Position numbers and translations under genes: made by a program
Notes under the pieces: generated by a model
The model's database searches: none
What the model was told of the DNA's origin: nothing
The model's input: only the letters and a program-made list of their open reading frames with translations
Assembly (NCBI GenBank): GCA_037576215.1
Contig: JBANDB010000009.1
Span: 3,658,001 to 3,722,000 of the forward strand
DNA from: Armillaria gallica
Taxonomy: Eukaryota > Basidiomycota > Agaricomycetes > Agaricales > Physalacriaceae
Direction of reading: 5' to 3'
DNA length: 64,000 nucleotides
Shown here: positions 55,962 through 64,000 of the stretch, in pieces
Position numbering within the stretch: position 1 is the first letter of the stretch
Layout: every line of letters starts with the position of its first letter

Positions 55962-57431
55962 CTACAAATGTTCGGTGAGGCCTGATGGTGATATTACCAA
56001 GCTGGGTCTATCCAAGTTGGGGTCAATGACAGGGTAATAAGTTGGCGTGCTGCTCTCGTAGATCGGGTTCGATCCCATGGGAGGATGCTGGGGCGGAAAG
56101 AAATAAGGTACAGAGAACATAGAGGTTTGTGTTTGTGGCGGTAGCTGCTCCATCACAAGTTGCTCCACTGGTTGTATAGAATCAGACAATGAACGTCTTG
56201 GCTCTGTGAGACCAGCCATCACGTTGACGACGATGTGAAAAGAAACCAGTGCTAAATGCACATACCAATAATGCCAGAGGAATCCTCGGATCGGTGGTTA
56301 CATAGATGAGGATATCCGGCGGAAGAGCATGCTTTACACGCCCGGTCAATGCACTCGTAATTCTTACGGTCGCAATGTGTGCAAGGTCTAAAAAAATAAA
56401 GTGCATGAGATTCACACATTACCGACAGCTGGGGCCGGCCTACCGTTCACCATTACATCGTATCTTGTCCCGCCTATTATCCTCATCAGATCTAAAGCTA
56501 CCTGGCAGGCAATCTCCGACCTACCTGCAATTAAGACAGGCCTGCAATTGAATAAAATAAGCAAAGGTGCGCGGACAAACACAATACACAAACCTGCTTG
56601 ACTCGATGGCCGTGCCCACCCTGCCTCTTGGTATTGACACACTCTTCATTGGCATTTCGACACGGACCGCATGGTCTTAGGTCATCACAGCGTCTATTGG
56701 CCTTCCGACAGCCTTCGCAGCGCAGCTTCGTTGATTTGGGCCCTCGCTCCAACATCACACACTCCTTCTTTCGGATCACGCATCGCCCACAAGGCCGCTG
56801 CTCGTCGCACTTGGGCAGCTGTTTTAGACCCCTAGCCACGGATAGCACGATGAATGACATACCTTCTTGTTGTCCTTACGACACGCTTCGCACGCGAGCT
56901 TGACCCGCTCCCTACCATTGGGTCGGGTACTCCTAGACGGAAGGGAGTTTTGTTGAGTGCCCCGCCGTGCGTCTGCATTAGCATCGACACAAGATACTCC
57001 CATTTCCCGGCAACGTTGGCATGGCGCTCCATCTTCACACCGCACCCTCGCCCTCCGACAAGGTCCGCATCCCGTTACGCACTGATCTGGTGTATATCCC
57101 TTCTTCGTGCATACGCCACAAGGTCTACCGGCCCATATGAGAGGGTATCACGCAGCGTAATCGAGCTAGGATCAAACCTGTTCCCATCGCACCCGACCTT
57201 GTCACGTCTAGAAGAAGAACTTAGTGTAACTTCATCGGTAAGAGAAGGATGCATTACCTGCAAGTTGAGCAAGCCTGCGCTGGAGATCAATCGCGATCTG
57301 ACAGTAGGACAACGAAACATGCATGCCTGGTCCGTGCGTTTGCCGTTCTTTAATGCCTTTCCTAGCGAAAAGCTGAGGAGAGACATGTCCACCGGCTGCT
57401 GGTGCGGGAGAAGGTGGCTAGGCGGATTCAT
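55962..57431 (-). CDS. Protein with five tandem Zn2Cys6-type zinc-cluster modules
   Basis: Spliced, the protein contains five consecutive binuclear-cluster patterns. They start CSTCRRDKVGC, CGPCRRARVRC, CEACRKDNKKC, CEGCRKANRRC and CLNCRRDKIRC; each continues with a x5-C-x2-C-x6-C half such as DEQRPCGRCVIRKKEC (the first has a longer last gap). A sixth half module, CKACSSAGYPHLC, follows. Introns cut modules 1 and 5 at the same place (after CxxCR, phase 2). The N-terminus from MNPPSHLLPHQQPVDMSLL is short; the C-terminal part is Pro/Ser/Tyr-rich (SMFSVPYFFPPQHPPMGSNP) and might be an activation tail. No fungal transcription-factor middle domain is seen. Classic Zn2Cys6 factors have one cluster, so a multi-site DNA- or RNA-binding role is an inference. 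The first intron seems to start GC (gcatgc). Confidence 0.75.
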
Positions 57432-57599
57432 GGTGGTAAAGGTCCAAAAGGGATACCCCGCTTAATTGGGAAGTGACGCCACATCAAGGTCCTCCGATCA
57501 TCCTGGATCATCCCGGTATCTTGCCCGGTATATAAGTAATTTGGTAAAAAAAATACATCTATTCAATATGGGGCATCATAATGCTATTACGCAAAGGTA

Positions 57600-59318
57600 T
57601 TATCGCGGGTCTCCAGTAGCCACGGTAACGCTGCTCATCGTAGCTGTGGGTTCAGCTACGCTCGCAACAAATCGTTGGGTAAGTAGAGCACTAGGTTCGC
57701 TGACAACAGGGGAAGAAACAACTGCCGCAAGAGCTCCAAGGTTTGTTCCAGTTTTCACCTTAGTTCCCGCAGTGCTACTGTTTCCACCTGTAGAACTACC
57801 CCCTGCGCTATACACGGCAATGTAATTGATGTTCCATTTTGCAGCTAAACAGAATGTCATCGAGATGAAGGAGAAGACGCGCGAGTATGCACTAACTCTT
57901 GTAATTTTTTGGATCCTTGACGGCATCAGAGCATGTTCCTGGGCACCCCGCCCCAGAGTAAGTTGGGTTAGCCCAGTCACCACATAGCGTGGTGTCGATA
58001 ACCAAGTTGTGCCCCTTGAAATGTGTCCCCGTATCGCAAGAAGCACTATTTGGCAAGAAAGCTGCAGGTTTGCCCCAATTCGCAAGATTGGGTCTCCCAG
58101 CAGTAATATCATCAGGTATACTCGTCTTCGGAAAGTGCCAGATCTGAATTCCTTTGTCATTCCACAGGTGTGCAAAGATACCACCTCCAATCTCATTGAA
58201 TTGCTTGCCATAGCTATAGTTAGGATTGGCCGTGTCCACCATTCCACAACCAGCATTATCGCTTCCACCGCTAACGGCACATTGTTCATTGTTGAGTTTT
58301 GCAGTCATGCCGTCGCTTGCCTGTATCGTGCATCCGTCGCCGGTGTGGAATGTATACTGGTTGGCGTTAGCGTTGTGAACGTTTTCTAGGACATCAATTT
58401 CGCCTATTAAATATTCAGCTGAGATCGTCCGATAAGAAAGCATGAATACCCTGATTGGGCCAGTTGTCACCAACTGTCCTAGAAAGCAAAATGTAAGCAC
58501 CATGAAAACTAGCTTCATATCATAGGTCCTACCACCAAGCGGGCCAGACAGAGCACCCGTAAGGCATGGCGGAGAAAGACGCAATGAACAGTCCACTATC
58601 ATATTTCTTGACTGAACTGATACGGACACTGGACATCCAAGAAAACGTTAATCTGAGCCGGAAAGGTGGATGTACATCAACATACGAGTCGCGGTTTTCA
58701 CCATCGCCTAACGCCGTCGTATCATCAACAGCGAGCGTTACGGTGCCATCATCACCAACGAACGCCAACTTCTTTACTGCCGCCTCCATAGTCTGATAAT
58801 TGACAGAACCATTAGTCGGATCTGACTCTGACCAGTATTGCCACTTCCTATCACATGTATTTCAGCCAGTGAACATTATTAAAGACTAGAAATACGCACT
58901 CAGAGTTCAGGAAGTCTTTGCCTTTGTACATATCGAGCAACTGATACGTTCCGCCTGTGGTTTGGTCCGCAGTATCCATCGCACCCGCAGTAGTTACTAG
59001 ATTGGCTGGCGCAGCAGCAGTAGGAGCACCAGGATCGGTGGTACCTGGCGTAGCGACGACTTGTTGCCGTTTAAGAGGTGTATATTTCGACCTGTCTACA
59101 TCTGATAAAGTCGTGGGAGAGCCGTTGATAAGAATTGTTGCTCCAGGATCTCTTTTATGAACAGAGCCGGAGATTGAAGAAGACAAGCGCGCTTCGAGAT
59201 GATCCAGAGAGTTCCTGCTCTTGGGTGCAGCTCTATTTTGCGCAGGATGAACGGGTAAGGAAAGCGAGAGTGTCGTAAACAGAATGACCGAGAGTGTCAG
59301 CTGGAATATGGGGAACAT
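57600..59318 (-). CDS. Secreted GH16 beta-glucanase-type hydrolase A
   Basis: Signal peptide MFPIFQLTLSVILFTTLSLS, then a disordered pro-region (KSRNSLDHLEARLSSSISGS) and the catalytic domain: YQLLDMYKGKDFLN, QYWSESDPTNGSVNYQTMEA, GLFIASFSAMPYGCSVWPAW, GEIDVLENVHNANANQYTFH with the ExDxxE catalytic acids, IWHFPKTSIPDDI, LVIDTTLCGDWANPTYSGAG. After NINYIAVYS it has an extra Ser/Thr-rich tail of about 60 residues not present in its neighbour. GH16 enzymes of this type cut beta-1,3(4)-glucans in fungal or plant walls. Five introns; junctions keep frame. Confidence 0.85.
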
Positions 59319-60889
59319 AGCAGGGAAGGATTGGACAAGAAACCAGTTCTTGAAGCTCGGCGTCCGAGTGGGTGTGACCAGCACCTGAGACCCGGAGATG
59401 AATGAGAGTAAGATTGACAATATTGAGTCCGTGCATCCTTTATGTAGACCGCAGGACAGGGAGGGACCTCATCACTCCTGCTTAGAGATGTAACGAGAGT
59501 TGCGATGCCCTTGAGCGCGATTTTGCGGCCAAATTAGCCAGGCCGGTCGACCATGGGGATTGTTGATGGTGACGAAAGGCCCGAGCGGGAATCAGCGGAG
59601 AGCAATCAAGCCTCAAGACCGGTGCACACTAAGTAGCGTCGCTTGATTCTAGTCCTAAGTGTGAGGTACAGGCTGTCCAGGTTGCACCGCCGTCGGTTCT
59701 GACTCCTGAGAATCAAGGACTACTGTAGATCTCCGCCCTAAATGATGCTAAGAGTGGAAAACTTCCAGCAATTCACGCAACGCAAGCACTGTGCGAGATA
59801 GCGCTGCGTCTTTGTGTACAAACGCGTCAAAGGCGATGGCCCAACCTGAAAGTACGCGCAAGCCGCAGGCGGCGGCAGATGCGTTCCGGTTGAGAGTCCG
59901 ATCCACTAATTAGGGTTCACCGACCGTCAAATCTACGTTTGTCTTCATCTTTCTCCATGCATCGTTCAGCAGATTACTTAGCTCTGTGTATCGAGCCTCG
60001 ATTCTGGCATCTGTTCGATGCGCGCATATGCAATTGGGGTCACTGCGGTCCTTGACCAGATGCTGTTGAATCTTCTCGACATCCAGGTTGATTTGACGCG
60101 AACTTCGAGTTCTGCAGCGGGTCTCCTTGTGTATCTTTCTAGGTAGTGGCGTGCACGAGGAAGTGTGGAATTGTGATCTTCGACGAGCCAGGTACCAGGT
60201 ACCATGCTTATTGTCTGCTCGTGCTGCCAACGTGCTGCGCCTTCCTCAAGTCGCAACAAATTTCTTCGCTTCATGAGTTGCCATCAGATCTCCTATAGCA
60301 TTGCAACCGCCTCATCAGATAGTGACTCGAGTACAAAGCGTCTCCTTCGGCGACACGAGGCAAATGCGATGACCATCGCCACATTTGAACAATGGCGACC
60401 ACACACGATATTGTTTGCCGAAAATCTCGTAACTAGGGGACAGACAAGCCCAATGTGCGTACTTACAATAAGCCGACGAAAGAATCAGTTGAGGAATTCT
60501 GCACTGCGCTACTCTCGTAAATGATTCACACGAAAATTGAGAATAGAAAGACGACCTCGTGCTAAAGAAGTTCTTCCTACTCGTTCTTGTTCTGACTTGG
60601 GCAAATTATCACGTCAAGTGTGTTATATTCCATGAGCACCACGGCTCGTTACGAACCGCCATGCATAATATACCTCTATAAACTCGTGTAAAGTATTATA
60701 ACCCTAGTAAAAACCCAATCCTACAGCAAGCAGATACCGAAAAATAACAGAGAATAGACCAGCACGATCAACGTTAGAGGAATAAGAATAGATGCAACCG
60801 GGCATCGCAATGTATGCGTTTATGATACAGTGCGGGAGGAGAAAACGGACGTGAAATGATCGTAATAGGCATGTTTGAATGCGCTCTCC
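59319..60889. other. Intergenic between GH16 paralogues
   Basis: About 1.6 kb. Short frames on both strands at 59910-60524 overlap each other and have no family likeness; I do not call them genes. Confidence 0.4.
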
Positions 60890-62161
60890 TTATGACTGAT
60901 AAACAGCAATGTAGTTGAGGGCCCAATGGGCGGCTAGAATGTCCATCAACATCAATAGGAGAAATCACCGACATGATGAAAAGACATACAATCGAAGTTG
61001 GTGGGATCAGCAACTGCGTCCGCGCATGTTCCAGGACAAGCCCCACCGTAAGCAGCGCCGGCCCAGTCTCCGCAAAGTGTGGTATCAATGGTGAGACTGT
61101 GATCGTAGAAGTGGTCCGAGATACTGCAGGATGTGGATGGAAAGAAGGCGCTCGGCGTCGACCAAGATGATGGATCCGGGGACTGAGACGTGATATCAGC
61201 GGGTATCTCATCGCGAGAAAAGAACCAGATGGAGATGCCATCATCCGCAAGGAGGTGTGCGTAGACGCCTCCCGCAGCAAGATTGAAGGTATGACCGTAA
61301 GAGCGAGCATCGGTTTCTTGAAACGCGCAACCTGAGTTATCCCCGTTACTGGAAGTGCATGTGGTACCCAGTACTCTGCCAGTGGCGACTTGAGCGTTGG
61401 TCAAGGAGCAGCCGCTACCGGTGTGAAGTGTGTATTGGTTGAGATCCTGCTGATTGACGCCCTCAATGACATCGATTTCACCTATGAGCCATCGATAGTC
61501 AGTACGGAGCGATTAACTGATTGTAACCTACTCACCAGCATTGGGCCAATCAGGACCGACGGACCTGGAAATAGAGGTCAAAGAGTGATAGGAATGAATA
61601 AAAGATGAAATTACCAGTAAGCAGGCCATACACTGCAACCGTGCGGCATAGAATAGATGTCCGCAATGAAAAGGCCGCTGCTGTACTGAGTCTTTGAGCT
61701 GATACGAACTCTACAATCGCCTGTCAGCCCCCTAAAATACCGGTGTGCAGTGAGGAAATACTCACGATGCCCGTTTTGACCCGACTGTAACGTGGTAGTA
61801 TTGTCAACCTTAAGGATAGTGGTACCGTCATCCTGGACATAGGCAAGGCCTTTGGAAGTAGCGGCCTGCTTGGTCTGATAATCAACGAGGCCGTTAGTCG
61901 GATCGGACTGAGAGAAAAAGTCCCATTCGCTGAGGAATAACAAAATGAGCGAAGCTGCCGCTGTGATAAAGATAGATTGCCTCACTCTAAAAATGATTGC
62001 CCCTGATACATATCTTTTAACGTATAGGTAGCTTTGCGAACGTGGGGTGCCGATGCAGCGCGATTGGGGTTCCTGCGATGTCTGCGAGAGACACTATCAT
62101 GCCCAAGAGCACTGGTAAAAACAGGTAAAGCAAGAGTGAAGAGCGCGAGGAAGGAATGCAT
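60890..62161 (-). CDS. Secreted GH16 beta-glucanase-type hydrolase B
   Basis: Signal peptide MHSFLALFTLALPVFTSALG, pro-region, then YTLKDMYQGQSFLE, EWDFFSQSDPTNGLVDYQTK, GLFIADIYSMPHGCSVWPAY, GEIDVIEGVNQQDLNQYTLH (ExDxxE), GVYAHLLADDGISIWFFSRD, LTIDTTLCGDWAGAAYGGAC and the short end HWALNYIAVYQS. It is a tandem paralogue of the gene at 57600 without the Ser/Thr tail. A TATA-like box (TATAAAAAG, minus strand) lies near 62300. One junction near 61764 is one base out, as elsewhere in the window. Confidence 0.85.
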
Positions 62162-63454
62162 TGTTGCTGAAGAATAAATGAGAGCAAAAGTGATAATGAA
62201 GGTCAGAGGCCGGCTGAACCGTATAAGTGAAGGACGGGAATGGGTTAAATTGGCGGGGGCAAGGAGAACAAGGAGCACAAGCTGATGAGGGCCCGCGAGC
62301 CTTTTTATACAGAGGAGCCTTTGTCCCCGATCGATTGATCTTTCGGTGGGCTAAACAAATTTGGCTTCCGTAATGGTGGTGCCTGTTTAGGCAAGGAATT
62401 GTCTCGGCATGTCGGCCATGTCGGCCGTGTATTGTCTGCAATAATCACGCTCCGCTCCTCGAGCAAATCTGGGCCAGTCAATGTCAGTTCAGTGCAGATG
62501 CCACCGACGGCAATGCATAAAAATTCGACAATGGGTTTGATTATTCTAGTGGTGTGGCCCAACAGCCGTTCACGGGTCACATAAATTTAGTGGTTTATTT
62601 TTATCCTATTAATGAGCATCAATGCAGCGCGCGTATGGGTATGAAGGCAATCACCAGGTGCAATGAGTTGAGGTCGCCACATGTGCGAATGCCGAATGGA
62701 GTAGCTTCTTCTACATGGTGTCGATAACGACGAGCATTATGTCCTTATGAAAAGTCTCTTGTTCGTCAAATTTTTTGCTAGGAAACCACGCGACTTTGTT
62801 CTCGAACAATGAAGATGGGAGTATTTGAGATATCGACGCTCGGGAGTACTAGAGTGGCCGCGGTTAGTTATCCGATCAATAGATGATGATCTAACCTCCG
62901 AATGTGACAAGCGGAGCCCTGAAGAGCCCGAGGAACTGGCATTGATGATGATAAAAGGCACCAGCAGGTCTAGCCTGGGCTTGGAGATGTCTAATTCACA
63001 ATGAACTTGTGATGCAGGAGCTACTTGGAGAAGTCATAGGCATAGATTGCACCCTACAAGCGACATTCTAAACAGCCAAATTCGATCTCACAGTGGCCGG
63101 CGTGTATCACGGCCAGAACAGCCCAAGTCAATGTCCCGTAACCAGGGTTGACCCAATATATGGCGCCTCTTGAAACTCCGAGTCAGTCCGAGTCCCAGCA
63201 TGGGGCGTGAAAGAACGCGAACACCGCTCCTTGCCTTCCAATTTGCCCCTGGCAATTGCGTTTTGAATAATTTCACCTTCCATTGGCTGACAGATACTGT
63301 CGAGAAGGGTCGAATCACTATCGATGAAGGGTTTACCGTAAACTCCTTAATGAAAAAGACCTCGAGGGGACTTAATGCAGTGAGATCGATCTTTCACCGG
63401 CCGCATGTGAGGGATTGCACTCCGCACGTACTGACATCGTACATGGAAGTACAA
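62162..63454. other. Intergenic, nothing recognised
   Basis: About 1.3 kb holding the GH16 B promoter. The region 62580-63440 has no supported gene, repeat or RNA. Confidence 0.4.
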
Positions 63455-64000
63455 TTACGGCCGCTTTTTATCATGTCGCGTTCGTTTGGAGTCCCATTCC
63501 TTTCTCCATCGGAGCCATTCGTGCTCACGACCCCCATCTGCCCATATATCCCAGCCGTCGCGTATTTGGAGCCAAGTGGACACGGGATTCACCAGGAGGA
63601 ACATTTTCAGTTTCCCGAACATTGACGATGGTTGCCGCCGCGGAAGTATTTGAGAAACAACAAAGAGAACGACAGCAAAGAGGACGCCAATGCCGAAACC
63701 CCATAAAATTTGATGGGCGTTATGGTATCCGAGAGCATACCTACGTAAATTGGCATGAAACACAAGGCCACTGTGACGGTACCAGATACTTACCTGGAAT
63801 ACGCGACAAGGAGAGCCCAACCACCGATAGCAGAGTAGACCAGGACACGCCATGCAAGATCGAGGAAGGTATAACCAGTGGTCCCGAATCGGTGCTGGAA
63901 ATAGAGATGGCAGATCAAGAAGGTCGCAAAGTAGCCCATGTATTGACTGTGGGAGGATGGAAAACCATATCCATTACCTACACGCTGAAATATGTCACGA
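63455..64000 (-). CDS. Dolichyldiphosphatase-like PAP2 enzyme, 5' part outside the window
   Basis: From the window edge inward: GNGYGFPSSHSQYMGYFATF, ICHLYFQHRFGTTGYTFLDL, ALLVAYS then across an intron RYALGYHNAHQILWGFGIGV, LFAVVLFVVSQILP and a cytosolic tail ending TRHDKKRP. PSSHSQ and the SR(x5)H pattern are PAP2-phosphatase motifs 2 and 3; the sequence matches fungal Cwh8/Cax4 dolichyldiphosphatases, which recycle dolichyl diphosphate at the ER lumen for N-glycosylation. Motif 1 and the first membrane spans lie beyond 64000. Confidence 0.82.

Noticed and set aside
56040..56075. tRNA-like GGTTCGATCCC string
   Set aside because: No paired arms around it and it lies inside the coding tail of the zinc-cluster gene; I found no convincing tRNA or rRNA gene in the window.
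59910..60524. Overlapping frames on both strands between the GH16 genes
   Set aside because: They contradict each other and none shows conserved motifs; no evidence for a gene.

Overview
The window is nuclear DNA of a filamentous fungus, most probably a wood- or litter-decaying basidiomycete (Agaricomycetes). The reasons are intron-dense genes (introns about 45-60 nt, mostly GT-AG, a few apparent GC-AG), a subfamily C GH45 endoglucanase, fungus-specific housekeeping genes (KEI1, fungal 21 kDa complex I subunit), expanded metacaspases, and several secreted plant-cell-wall enzymes. Most coding sequence had to be read through short introns, so exon edges are my own inferences from splice signals, reading frame and family motifs.

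Layout. 1-3562: a 2OG-Fe(II) oxygenase-like gene (5' end outside the window). 4457-11499: a large inverted duplication of a metacaspase gene, two divergent copies whose upstream regions contain mirrored arrays of a repeat of about 105 bp. The centre holds a TA-flanked element with terminal inverted repeats and a first-exon fragment of a VPS28-like ESCRT-I gene. 12290-17572: a SARNP/Tho1-like SAP protein, an unknown protein and a MYND zinc-finger protein. 17654-32582: GH43, a pseudouridine synthase, MsrB, eIF4E class II, KEI1, a PQ-loop membrane protein, a TMEM14-family protein, and an NDUFAF7-like methyltransferase divergent from MMS19. 32782-47567: a coiled-coil protein, a CLC chloride channel divergent from MED4, a dual-specificity phosphatase, GH45, a DUF5648-like repeat protein set between pieces of a duplicated GH45 locus, a complex I subunit, a RanBP2-zinc-finger nucleoporin and CDK7. 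47645-53132: a small membrane protein, then phosphoketolase and acetate kinase as a divergent pair. 54150-62161: a truncated GH7, a protein with five tandem Zn2Cys6-type modules, and two tandem GH16 genes. 63455-64000: a dolichyldiphosphatase-like gene, running off the window.

How genes work together. Phosphoketolase makes acetyl phosphate and acetate kinase converts it to acetate and ATP; the two genes share one 217-bp intergenic region. Several housekeeping genes form tight head-to-head pairs (NDUFAF7/MMS19, CLC/MED4, CDK7/small membrane protein). The secreted hydrolases (GH43, GH45, GH7 remnant, two GH16) act on plant or fungal wall polysaccharides, and their loci show recent duplication and decay.

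Quality caveat. Many otherwise conserved genes are broken by single-base length changes, nearly all losses in short homopolymers and without nonsense codons. I read this as an assembly or sequencing signature rather than mass pseudogenisation, but it cannot be settled from one sequence.
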